Both the position numbers and the translations under genes were made by a program. Of a stretch of 64,000 bases of DNA, positions 53,043 to 61,042 are shown piece by piece. Numbering within the stretch: the stretch's first letter is position 1; each line of letters starts with the position of its first letter. The notes beneath the pieces were generated by a model. The model was given only the letters and a program-made list of their open reading frames with translations. It had not been told where the DNA came from and ran no database searches. Origin of the DNA: Alkaliflexus imshenetskii DSM 15055 (lineage in GTDB: Bacteria; Bacteroidota; Bacteroidia; Bacteroidales; Marinilabiliaceae); the NCBI RefSeq assembly GCF_000517065.1, contig NZ_KI912105.1, positions 2,242,820-2,306,819 of the forward strand, in the 5' to 3' direction.

Positions 53043-56000
53043 TTATGTTCCCAATTTTTGCAGTCGTTTGTTGAGCTGTCTTAGCCTGAAGGTTTCAAAA
53101 TAACGAATGATGCGTCGTAATACGTCCAGATAAAGCGTGATGTAAAGAAAAAGAATGCCAACCCATATTGTCAGCACATTGAATAGCGGTGTTGGTATCA
53201 ATAGAGGCCCAAACTGTTTGGCTGGGGCATAAAAGTGTGCCCGACCCCATTTGCCTGTTGGATCTTTGTAACCGGGATGTTTTTTCTGAATGTACTTTTC
53301 GCCGGTAAACTCAAACTGTCTCACCTCTTTTTTATCAAGAACCCACTCCGCAAGAGCCTCGTTGTAGTATTTTTGTTTGAAACGCACCACCTTATCGGTC
53401 GAACCCATTCGTTCTATAAGCGCTTCCATTTTCTGATCCTTCAGCGCATTGTAATGCTGATATTCCCTGTTGAACCTTACTCTGGCATTTTCGAGCGCTC
53501 CGGTTATTTTTTGGTGCAAATCCGAAGCATAGTCAACACTCCTGATGCGAGCCAGTTCATCGGGGATAAGACCAGGCAATTCAAAATGGAGCTGACGGAT
53601 GCCGGTGGCCAAAGGACGGAAATGTTTTTCGAAGGTGTTTTTTTCACCTCTTTGCGTTGCCCATAAACAGGCATCGTTTAGTCTGTTGAGCTCCGGAATA
53701 AGGGTGGTTCCAAAATAGGAACTTTGGCTCATCAACATCTCCTCGTCAAAGAACTGTTTCTGAAACTTGTTATTCTTAAACTGATGCACGGCCAAAGCTT
53801 CGTATGACCATCGTGTAACCATAGCGTCGCCAATGCGTGGTACATACTCCTTCGATGCAATGGAACTGTGCAGCTTATCAAAGTTTACGATGACACCACT
53901 AAACAACAAATGGGGCACAAGCACCAGCGGAATGATGACATAGATGGCTACCACTGAATTTAAACCGCTGCTAATGTTCAAACCCAGCATATTTGCAAAG
54001 CAGGCTGTGGAAAAGAGTATTATCCAAAACCCAAACGTCATGCCTTGTATTTCGAGAATGTAATTGCCTATCAGCACAAGCGTTAAGGTTTGAAATGCCG
54101 ATATGGAGAATAACACAAATATTTTACTGTTGAGAAAACTAAACCGGCTCAGGTTTAAAAACGACTCCCGCTTTAGCAATTTTCTATCTTTGATGATCTC
54201 TTCCGCACTTACGTTTAGGCCAATGAAAAGCGCCACAACTACTGACATAAAGAGATATGCCGGAAGGTTCACGTTTTCCGAGAAGATGTACAAATCCGGA
54301 TTGTCGGCCGTACCGGCCATAAACTTTGTGAAAAAGCCAAGTATCACAGCAAGTAATGGCGCCTCCAGTATGTTGATACTTATATATTGACGATCTTTTA
54401 GCTTCGAGAGGGCATCGCGCATGGCAAAAATACGGAACTGTTTGCGTCTGTCCGGAATGCTGAACCAGTTCTTAGGTAGCGGCTCTTTTTTAGCTACATG
54501 CTTTTTGTTTTTCCACTCGTATTTATCCTCAAAGTTTTCGATATAAAGAGAGTACCACTCTTCGGGCTTTACCTTCCGCTGCCTGATGAGTTTTCCGTAG
54601 GGGTTTACCATCCTGGCCTCTACAATACGCAAAGGCTGCTCTGTCTTCACATTGCCACACACGTAACACTCACGCTCTTCGGGGTTCACATAGTTGGCCT
54701 CTTTCTTGAAATAGGCGATGGCATCCATGGGGTTGCCGCTATAAATGATGCGTCCGCCTTTGTCAATCATCATCAGCTTATCCAGCAATTTATAGAGGTC
54801 AGATGATGGCTGATGAATATTGATGATGACCAGTTTGCCTTTTAACACCTGCCTTTTAAGCAGAAGCATAACTTTTTCCGAGTCCATTGATGAGAGTCCC
54901 GAAGTGGGTTCGTCAACAAAAAGGATAGATGGTTCGCGAATAAGCTCCAGAGCGATGTTGAGTCGCTTGCGCTGACCACCACTCAGTATTTTATTTAGCG
55001 GAGTGCCTACTACCAGGTCGCGAGCCTCAACCAGGTCGAAGTCTTGCAGGGCATTTTCAACTAATTTTTTTATCTCCTCTTTGCTGAGGTTGTTGAAGCA
55101 GAGACGTGCATTGAACCACAGATTCTCGAATACCGTAAGCTCTTCTTTTAGCAAATCCTCCTGAGGCACATAGCCTATAATACCCTGGAGTGAATCTTTT
55201 TCCTGGTGCAAATCATAGCCATTGATAAGTATGCGGCCGCTGCTTAGCTTATAGTTGCCATTAAGCACATTGAGCAGAGTGGATTTTCCGGTACCGCTTC
55301 CTCCCATCACCCCAACCAACTGTCCTGACCTGCCTACAAAACTAAATGGATGAATGCCAATCTGGTTGTTGTTAAATTTGTAGCTTACATCGATGGCGCG
55401 GTAAATGATGCGACCAGTCTCTTTTTGATGTATAAACATTTCGGACACGCGGCTGTAGTAAACCGGTGGCATGAGTGATGTTTTTATTACCGAGCCAACA
55501 GCCAGCGCATAGGGGCGGTTTCGCTCCACTTTATGCCCGTTTAGGTAGAGGTTTCGCTCTCCCGAATATCTGAAAATATATGTGTTAGTGCTTATCACGT
55601 GCAGCACCCAAACAATTACTTGCTGTTTGGGGTTGTGAAGCAGTTTTATACCTTGATGTGGTTTTGTATTCTCTCCGCTTATCAGGAGCAACGCATTTTT
55701 GTCGGGTACATCCAGCGGAGTTTTAAAGATGAAGGCCTTAAGGTTTACATAGTCAGAGGCTTCAATTTTGAATTTGTCGGCAAGCAGATCAACAAATCGA
55801 ATCTCCTCATCTCCAATCTCCTCATCTTTGGTCAGGAAATCCAGTAATTGCATAAATAGCAATATCTTGGGTTCCTGTTCCAGTTCTTCGTTTATGCGTG
55901 AGGCAATATTCAGGATGCGCGACTGGTTATCGTTTGATTGTTTAACGCGTAATGCCTTGTCTTCGCTGTCAACCTGAGAGTGATAGCGGTTCAGGTAAAC

Positions 56001-56159
56001 TTCAAACCGCATCAGGTACTGCTCAACATACTCTTTGTTGAAGTGTTTAGACAGAAAATCCTCCACCAGCGAGCGCGCACGGCCTGTTTTACTCTCCTTT
56101 TTTACATCGGTGAGTAACGCGAAGAGTTGCATCAGGGCTTCAAGCAGGTTTTCACTCAT
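53043..56159 (-). CDS. TerB-FHA-ABC-ABC2 fusion transporter
   Basis: This 1038-residue protein has four parts. Residues 1-160 are a helical TerB-like domain (LLDFLTKDEEIGDEEIRFVD). Residues ~165-245 look like an FHA-type beta domain (IFRYSGERNLYLNGHKVERN). Residues ~260-480 are an ABC ATPase with Walker A GGSGTGKSTLLNV, signature LSGGQRKRLNIALEL and Walker B SILFVDEPTSG, of the ABCG/ABC-2 type. A segment with a CxxC pair follows (ERECYVCGNVK). The C-terminal membrane half (from ~residue 600) has about six helices (YLFMSVVVALFIGLNVSAEE) with a long extracytoplasmic insertion of ~150 residues between the last two helices. It is a complete half-transporter on one chain and should dimerise. The cargo is unknown. 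Confidence 0.85.
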   Translation of the reverse strand: MSENLLEALMQLFALLTDVKKESKTGRARSLVEDFLSKHFNKEYVEQYLMRFEVYLNRYHSQVDSEDKALRVKQSNDNQSRILNIASRINEELEQEPKILLFMQLLDFLTKDEEIGDEEIRFVDLLADKFKIEASDYVNLKAFIFKTPLDVPDKNALLLISGENTKPHQGIKLLHNPKQQVIVWVLHVISTNTYIFRYSGERNLYLNGHKVERNRPYALAVGSVIKTSLMPPVYYSRVSEMFIHQKETGRIIYRAIDVSYKFNNNQIGIHPFSFVGRSGQLVGVMGGSGTGKSTLLNVLNGNYKLSSGRILINGYDLHQEKDSLQGIIGYVPQEDLLKEELTVFENLWFNARLCFNNLSKEEIKKLVENALQDFDLVEARDLVVGTPLNKILSGGQRKRLNIALELIREPSILFVDEPTSGLSSMDSEKVMLLLKRQVLKGKLVIINIHQPSSDLYKLLDKLMMIDKGGRIIYSGNPMDAIAYFKKEANYVNPEERECYVCGNVKTEQPLRIVEARMVNPYGKLIRQRKVKPEEWYSLYIENFEDKYEWKNKKHVAKKEPLPKNWFSIPDRRKQFRIFAMRDALSKLKDRQYISINILEAPLLAVILGFFTKFMAGTADNPDLYIFSENVNLPAYLFMSVVVALFIGLNVSAEEIIKDRKLLKRESFLNLSRFSFLNSKIFVLFSISAFQTLTLVLIGNYILEIQGMTFGFWIILFSTACFANMLGLNISSGLNSVVAIYVIIPLVLVPHLLFSGVIVNFDKLHSSIASKEYVPRIGDAMVTRWSYEALAVHQFKNNKFQKQFFDEEMLMSQSSYFGTTLIPELNRLNDACLWATQRGEKNTFEKHFRPLATGIRQLHFELPGLIPDELARIRSVDYASDLHQKITGALENARVRFNREYQHYNALKDQKMEALIERMGSTDKVVRFKQKYYNEALAEWVLDKKEVRQFEFTGEKYIQKKHPGYKDPTGKWGRAHFYAPAKQFGPLLIPTPLFNVLTIWVGILFLYITLYLDVLRRIIRYFETFRLRQLNKRLQKLGT

Positions 56160-56633
56160 TTGGAAGGATTGTCTGACAGTTTTGTTACAGTTTGATGTGT
56201 TTGGGTGTTAATCCGAAAGTTGATTCCGAAATTAACAGGGTGAAGTTAAGAAAAAATAGTTTGTGATGCGAAAGGTGCTGTCTCTATTCTCTTGATCGCC
56301 TGAAACCATCGGCAACGTTCTGATAGCGCAACAACCCTTAACAAGACTATCGATTCGTGATGTGCTTGCAAACCAAGTTTATGAGTTTTGTAATTGGTCT
56401 AACTCGACCACCCTTTGGCTGCGCAAACGACGGTTCATTTTAGTTTTTTTGTATTTTTTTGGTGTTCATCTGTAAATAGACCTGGGCGTTTTGCTAAAAT
56501 ATTGGACGATGATTTTATATGATGAATTTGTCTTTTTCGCGTCATCAATTAATAAGTGCTGAATTTTAAGAACTTTACATCTTTAAATTTTGTTTCTTTA
56601 TAAACCATTTAATCAACTGTTAAACTTAAACTT
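56160..56633. other. 474-nt intergenic region
   Basis: No gene, terminator or exact -7 promoter motif was found. AT-rich sequence just before 56634 has near-consensus TTTAAATTTTG (56582-56592) that could act as a promoter for the small lipoprotein. The region is otherwise unremarkable. Confidence 0.4.
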
Positions 56634-56846
56634 ATGAAGAAGATTCTATTACTTTTTGCGATTATCGGAATTTTAGTCTCCTGCGCTGGCGACAAGAAGT
56701 CATCGAACCAAGCCTCTGAAGCAGTCTCTGATCCGGTAGAGGTTATCGAGCAAACCATCCAGAATTTGAACGAAGCTGTTGAGCTTACTGAGATGGAATT
56801 ACGCAAAACACAGAGTGAAATTGATTCATTGTTAAGCGGTATTTAG
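56634..56846 (+). CDS. Very small lipoprotein with coiled-coil tail
   Basis: This 70-residue protein has a clear lipoprotein signal peptide (MKKILLLFAIIGILVSC, Cys17) and a 53-residue mature part. That part is Ser/Asp-rich at first (AGDKKSSNQASEAVSDP) and then a single amphipathic helix with heptad-like spacing (VEVIEQTIQNLNEAVELTEM, then ELRKTQSEIDSLL). It could form an Lpp-like helical bundle in the periplasm, but no peptidoglycan-attachment lysine end is present. It lies 58 nt upstream of another secreted helical protein and both probably belong to one transcript. The function is unknown; the length alone is weak evidence, but the signal peptide supports a real gene. Confidence 0.6.
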   Translation: MKKILLLFAIIGILVSCAGDKKSSNQASEAVSDPVEVIEQTIQNLNEAVELTEMELRKTQSEIDSLLSGI

Positions 56847-56904
56847 GCCGGTCTGCATTTATCAAGCAAGTTAGATTAGGCTTTAAACTTAAAATTTTCC
56901 AGAG

Positions 56905-57534
56905 ATGAAAAATAATGTAATAGTAATTATTGCACTCGTTTTTTGTGCATCGTCTGTTTTTGCCCAGGCACCCGGCAGAGCAAACCAAAGGAATCAAAAT
57001 CTGCCTGAGCAGGCAAAAGAGCGGATTGATTCAAAGAAGCAAGCAGCTGAAAGTGAGGTTTCTGAGTTAATTGAGGATGTAAAAGAGCTTCAATCTTCAG
57101 ACACAACGGAGGAGGCACAAGGTAGAGGGAAAGCAAAGGATGCCGCTGGAAATGATAGCCAGAAAGCAGAACAAGTGCGGGGCAACGCTCAAAATAAAGG
57201 TGAACTTTCGGGGCGCGAGTTCGGACAACAACGTGCTGCTGAAGCCAAAAAAATTGCTGAGGAAAGAAAAGTGGTTTTTAATGAGCGGCTTGAGTCACAA
57301 ACAAAACAGATTGGCACCAACGAAGAGAGAATTCAGGCTGCCAAAGAGAGGGTAAGGCAGCAACGGGAGCGAGGTGAGATTTCAGTGGAAGAGGAACATG
57401 AAAGAAGTGAAAAAATTCGACAGGCTCAGGAGCGGGTGGATAGGATGCGTGTGATTGTTGAAGAGAGAAGGAAGCAAGTGGCCGACCTACAGCAAGAACT
57501 AGAGAAGATTGCTGAGCCGGCCAATCAGGATTAG
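56905..57534 (+). CDS. Secreted coiled-coil protein, highly charged
   Basis: This 209-residue protein has a signal peptide (MKNNVIVIIALVFCASSVFA). The mature part is almost entirely charged and polar with long heptad-type helices: QAKERIDSKKQAAESEVSEL, GREFGQQRAAEAKKIAEERK, and RVDRMRVIVEERRKQVADLQ. A lower-complexity Gly/Asn/Gln segment is at residues ~70-100. It resembles no named family. The composition (rich in Glu, Arg, Lys, Gln, no Cys) suggests an elongated periplasmic rod or scaffold. It follows the small lipoprotein by 58 nt, and a terminator at 57581 ends the unit. Confidence 0.65.
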   Translation: MKNNVIVIIALVFCASSVFAQAPGRANQRNQNLPEQAKERIDSKKQAAESEVSELIEDVKELQSSDTTEEAQGRGKAKDAAGNDSQKAEQVRGNAQNKGELSGREFGQQRAAEAKKIAEERKVVFNERLESQTKQIGTNEERIQAAKERVRQQRERGEISVEEEHERSEKIRQAQERVDRMRVIVEERRKQVADLQQELEKIAEPANQD

Positions 57535-57580
57535 CGCGCATCTGTTTGATTGTGTGTGATTTGTATTATGATGTTTTTTC

Positions 57581-57612
57581 GGCAGCATGGATTCGGTTCA
57601 TGCTGCCTTTTT
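57581..57612 (+). terminator. Rho-independent terminator
   Basis: A perfect 9-bp stem, GGCAGCATG (57581-57589) with CATGCTGCC (57599-57607), followed by Ts. It lies 46 nt after the coiled-coil protein stop. Confidence 0.85.
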
Positions 57613-57659
57613 CATAATGGGTAGTGAAATAATATCTCTGATGTTTATTTTACTCACGC

Positions 57660-57698
57660 AAAAGAAAGAAAGGAACACCACTTAAGGCATCCCTTTCT
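57660..57698 (-). terminator. Possible terminator of the mannonate operon
   Basis: On the minus strand AGAAAGG (57698-57692) pairs with CCTTTCT (57673-57667), followed by TTCTTTT. It lies 33 nt after the mannonate dehydratase stop. The stem is short and AT-rich with an 18-nt loop, so it is only probable. Confidence 0.5.
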
Positions 57699-57730
57699 TA
57701 TCACCAAACCTCTATGAAAAAAAGCGCGAA

Positions 57731-58948
57731 TCAGTTTTGTTGATCCTTCATGGATCGCTCAATACCCATTTCCAGACCTGCCAGTTCGGCCAGACCTTTA
57801 AGACGGCCTATCAACGGGTATCCGGGATTGGCTTCCCGAGCGTAATCGTCAAGCATTTTTATGCCATGATCAGGACGTACTGGCATTCTTAAATCTTTGC
57901 GTCCCTCTTTAACACGGCGTTGTTGCTCTTCAAGTAATGCTTTCATAACCGCATACATATCAACAACTCCATGTATGTGGCCATACTCATGGAAGCAGCC
58001 ATCTGGCAAAAGCACGTTGTTGCGCAGATGTAAGAAATGGATGCGGTGGCCAACCGATTTCACAATGTCAACCAGCTTGTCGCTACTTCTCACCGACAAT
58101 GAGCCGGTGCAAAAAGTAAGACCATTGGATATGGAGTCAACCTGTTGAATTATCCACTCAAAATCCTCTTTGGTGCTTACAATTCTTGGCAATCCCAGTA
58201 CCGGAAATGGTGGGTCGTCGGGATGTATGCACAGATTTACACCGCTCTCTTCGGCAACAGGAACCACATCACGAAGGAAATCAGCCAGATGTTGGCGCAA
58301 CCGGTCTCTGTCAATCTCTTTGTAGGTATCAATAAATTTCAGGAATACTTTTTTGTAATCCGGTGTTGAGCCGTCCACCACGCCATCAATAAAGCCCTGC
58401 GTAACTACAATAATGTTATGGGCAAGTTTTTCTGCCTCCTCTTGGGTCATCGATGCGTGTTTTTCACGGGCTAACGCCACAATGTCGGCGGGATAGTCAT
58501 TTTCTGCTCCCGGACGTTTCAGTATAAAAGCATCAAAAGCTACAAACGTAGGAAAATCAAAATACATTACTTCGCCACCCGATGGCAGCGTGTAGTGTAA
58601 GTCTGTTCGCACCCAATCGAGCACAGGCATGAAATTGTAACAGACGGTGTCAATGCCGCATTTGCCTAAATTTCTTAATGATTCCTGGTAGTTACGGATA
58701 AGTCTGGGTCTGTCAGGCGATTTTGTTTTGATGCCTTCTGATACAGGCAGACTCTCTACTACGCTCCAACGCATACCATGCGCTTCGATGGCGTTTTTAA
58801 CTTTCATAATTTCCTCAACGGGCCAAACTTCGCCATTGGGAATGTGATGCAACGCGGTTACCACCCCTTCAATGCCCATCTGCTTCAGATCCGATAGTTT
58901 TACCGAATCTTTTAAGCCAAACCAGCGCCATGTTTTTTCTAATGCCAT
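57731..58948 (-). CDS. uxuA: Mannonate dehydratase
   Basis: This 405-residue protein begins MALEKTWRWFGLKDSVKLSD. The TIM-barrel xylose-isomerase-like fold is indicated by GIEGVVTALHHIPNGEVWPV, VCYNFMPVLDWVRTDLHY, GVNLCIHPDDPPFPVLGLPR, GLTFCTGSLSVRSSDKLVDI, HFLHLRNNVLLPDGCFHEYG and MPVRPDHGIKMLDD, which carry the metal-binding His/Cys/Asp residues of UxuA. It dehydrates D-mannonate to 2-keto-3-deoxy-D-gluconate in the glucuronate pathway. It is downstream of the reductase gene (76-nt gap) on the same strand and is probably controlled by the divergent AraC regulator. No KDG kinase or uronate isomerase is in this window. Confidence 0.94.
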   Translation of the reverse strand: MALEKTWRWFGLKDSVKLSDLKQMGIEGVVTALHHIPNGEVWPVEEIMKVKNAIEAHGMRWSVVESLPVSEGIKTKSPDRPRLIRNYQESLRNLGKCGIDTVCYNFMPVLDWVRTDLHYTLPSGGEVMYFDFPTFVAFDAFILKRPGAENDYPADIVALAREKHASMTQEEAEKLAHNIIVVTQGFIDGVVDGSTPDYKKVFLKFIDTYKEIDRDRLRQHLADFLRDVVPVAEESGVNLCIHPDDPPFPVLGLPRIVSTKEDFEWIIQQVDSISNGLTFCTGSLSVRSSDKLVDIVKSVGHRIHFLHLRNNVLLPDGCFHEYGHIHGVVDMYAVMKALLEEQQRRVKEGRKDLRMPVRPDHGIKMLDDYAREANPGYPLIGRLKGLAELAGLEMGIERSMKDQQN

Positions 58949-59024
58949 CTTTAATCTGTTTTAAATCGTTTCAACAATCGAATGGCCGCCATTTATTCTC
59001 ATCTTTTTGCGATGCCAAGCGCGG

Positions 59025-59840
59025 CTAAACTCCGCTGAAAGCGCTGAAACCGCCATCAACAGGAATGATGGTGCCGGTGATAAAACTGGCTGCATCGCTG
59101 CACAGGAACTGTACAATTCCGTTTAGCTCGGTTATGTCACCGAAACGTTTCATCGGCGTTTTGGCAATTACTTTCTTGCTGCGTTCGGTATAGCTGCCAT
59201 CGGGATTAATAAGCACAGCCCTATTTTGGTCGCCAATAAAAAATCCCGGCGCAATGGCATTTACTCGAATTTTTTCGTCAAACTTCATTGCCAGCTCCAT
59301 GGCTAACCATTGGGTAAATATGTTAACACCTGTTTTGGCAACGGAGTAGCCCGGGACCCGCGTAATGGCCGAGTAGGTGGCCATTGACGACACATTGATG
59401 ATGCTGCCTTTGCCTTGTTTGGCCATGGCTTCACCAAAAACGATAGACGGATACACGGTCCCGTTGAGGTTTAGGTTAGTTACCTTGTTAAAGTCTTCAA
59501 CTTTCATGTCGAAGATGGTTTGTTCTTCGGTAAGGGTGGCGCCAGGCATGTTGCCTCCGGCCGCATTTACCAGGATGTCTATTTGTCCCCATTTGGATAG
59601 GGCCTGCTCACGAACTGAGCGCAGGCTATCCATGTCCAGCACATTGCAAACCAGACCAGCCACCTCACCAAATTCTTTAAGCTCGGCAATTCGGCTGTCA
59701 AGGGCTTCCTGACGAATATCGAGAATGATAACTTTTACGCCTGCTTGCAGCAAACTTTTGGATATGCTGCTGCCCAATACGCCACCACCACCGGTTACGA
59801 TGGCCACTCTTCCGCTGATATCAAACATTGATTGATTCAT
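59025..59840 (-). CDS. SDR-family D-mannonate oxidoreductase (fructuronate reductase)
   Basis: This 271-residue short-chain dehydrogenase has the Rossmann motif VAIVTGGGGVLGSSISKSLL (residues 12-31), ILVNAAGG, NVSSMATYSAI (catalytic Ser), VPGYSVAKTGVNIF (catalytic Tyr-x3-Lys) and the C-terminal SDAASFITGTIIPVDGGFSA. Its direct pairing with mannonate dehydratase supports fructuronate reductase activity, making mannonate from fructuronate with NADH. This is the SDR-type enzyme, unrelated to classical UxuB of the long-chain polyol dehydrogenase family, so no uxuB symbol is given. The start gives MNQSMFDISGRVAIVTGGG; an internal ATG at residue 5 is also possible. Confidence 0.85.
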   Translation of the reverse strand: MNQSMFDISGRVAIVTGGGGVLGSSISKSLLQAGVKVIILDIRQEALDSRIAELKEFGEVAGLVCNVLDMDSLRSVREQALSKWGQIDILVNAAGGNMPGATLTEEQTIFDMKVEDFNKVTNLNLNGTVYPSIVFGEAMAKQGKGSIINVSSMATYSAITRVPGYSVAKTGVNIFTQWLAMELAMKFDEKIRVNAIAPGFFIGDQNRAVLINPDGSYTERSKKVIAKTPMKRFGDITELNGIVQFLCSDAASFITGTIIPVDGGFSAFSGV

Positions 59841-60007
59841 TGAGCTTTTGTTGTATTAAATGAAAAATGTATACTGATTTTGTTGGAAAGGGTAGAACAG
59901 GTTAATCTGTTGTATTTTGGAAACTACAAAGTTAAATACTTGGCAATTTAAAGACAAATATTAATTTTGCTGCTGCATGTATAATTTTTGCCCATTAATT
60001 TCCGTCT

Positions 60008-60886
60008 ATGGTTAAAGCATTACAAAGCATTATGCACGAGCAGGTGCTAATCCCCGGAGGAAGCCCTATTCGCGTGAAGTGGAATGATTTTCCTCACTTT
60101 ACATTTCCATGGCACTTTCACCACGAAATGGAAATTGTTTATGTAATCCGCAGTTTTGGGACGCGATTTGTGGCCGATAGTATGGAGCCTTTCACTGAGG
60201 GTGATTTGGTTATGGTAGGCAGTCAGGTACCCCACTATTGGAAGAATGATGAGGTGTTTTATTCGGGTAACGACCAAATGCGTGTGAATGCTGTTGTGGT
60301 TCAGTTTGCAACTGATTTTATGGAGAAGGCCATTAACAACTATCCGGAAATGTCGCATATTAAGGAGTTGCTTAACCGGTCAGCTTTGGGAATCCATTTT
60401 GCGCCCACCTTTAGTGAATCAATCGGTGAGGATTTGAAGCAAATATATCATCTTAAGGGTTTTGAGCGGCTAATGGCCTTGCTCTCTATTTTGGATCGTA
60501 TGGCTTCTACCAAGGCTTTTCGTACCCTCGCCACACCCGATTACAGTCAAAATCCGCCCAGCGTGAATGATTTCAGGCTAAATAAAGTGCTGAATTATCT
60601 CAATGTAAATTACACAAACCGTATCACTTTGCCCGACCTTGCCAACCGTTTTGGGATGAATGCGTCAGCCTTTAGCCGATATTTTAAAGCAAAAACGGGC
60701 AAAACACCTGTAGAGTACATCAATGAGATGCGCATTAACTATGCTTGTAAGTTGTTGCAAGACAACTCATACACTGTCTCGCATGTCTGTTTTGAGTGCG
60801 GGTTTAATAATTTATCAAATTTCAACAGGTTTTTTAAAGCCAAATTGGGGGTTACACCTAAGGAGTATCTGGCGCGGTTTCAATAG
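60008..60886 (+). CDS. AraC-family transcriptional regulator (probable hexuronate regulator)
   Basis: This 292-residue protein has an N-terminal cupin (residues ~15-130: FPHFTFPWHFHHEMEIVYVI, then EGDLVMVGSQVPHYWKND) with the HxH sensor-type pattern. The two C-terminal helix-turn-helix motifs are RITLPDLANRFGMNASAFSR and YTVSHVCFECGFNNLSNFNR, the latter in the AraC signature with KAKLGVTPKEYLARF. It is transcribed away from the reductase/mannonate dehydratase pair across a 167-bp region, the typical arrangement for a local regulator of an uronate or sugar operon. The effector is not known; a hexuronate intermediate is the best guess. A terminator follows immediately. Confidence 0.88.
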   Translation: MVKALQSIMHEQVLIPGGSPIRVKWNDFPHFTFPWHFHHEMEIVYVIRSFGTRFVADSMEPFTEGDLVMVGSQVPHYWKNDEVFYSGNDQMRVNAVVVQFATDFMEKAINNYPEMSHIKELLNRSALGIHFAPTFSESIGEDLKQIYHLKGFERLMALLSILDRMASTKAFRTLATPDYSQNPPSVNDFRLNKVLNYLNVNYTNRITLPDLANRFGMNASAFSRYFKAKTGKTPVEYINEMRINYACKLLQDNSYTVSHVCFECGFNNLSNFNRFFKAKLGVTPKEYLARFQ

Positions 60887-60899
60887 ATCATCATCGAAC

Positions 60900-60922
60900 A
60901 AAAGGATTGTTTAATCCTTTTT
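60900..60922 (+). terminator. Rho-independent terminator of the araC-type gene
   Basis: AAAGGATT (60901-60908) and AATCCTTT (60913-60920) form a perfect 8-bp stem with a 4-nt loop, flanked by A and TT. It starts 14 nt after the stop. Its right half overlaps the metH promoter. Confidence 0.75.
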
Positions 60923-60936
60923 AGTCCGTATCTTTG
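60907..60936 (+). promoter_or_regulatory. Promoter of metH (TTG-N19-TATCTTTG)
   Basis: TTG at 60907-60909 and the exact -7 match TATCTTTG at 60929-60936 are spaced by 19 nt, the best two-part sigma-ABfr promoter in the window. Transcription should start near 60942, giving a leader of about 100 nt before the metH ATG. Confidence 0.6.
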
Positions 60937-60941
60937 TGACT

Positions 60942-61042
60942 TATGTCATGATTTTGTTGTGACCTAGTTGCCACTGTTTAACACAATCGCTCGCCCTGAA
61001 ACAACCTGACAGGCGCAGCATACTTTTTATCTATCTTAGCGA
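60942..61042 (+). promoter_or_regulatory. Structured 5' leader of metH, regulatory RNA candidate
   Basis: The predicted ~100-nt leader contains TTGTG...CACAA pairing around 60957-60992 and a GC-rich bulged hairpin GCTCGCCCTG with CAGGCGCAGC near 60995-61019. It includes a TGATTTT segment and TTTAACACAATCGCT, loosely recalling SAM-II riboswitches. The match is not good enough to name a class. Confidence 0.35.

Noticed and set aside
60942-61042. SAM-II or cobalamin riboswitch in front of metH
   Set aside because: Short pieces (TGATTT, GCCACTG, TTTAAC...TCGCT) resemble known classes, but the required stems and pseudoknot could not be drawn completely, so no class is assigned; it is kept only as a regulatory RNA candidate.
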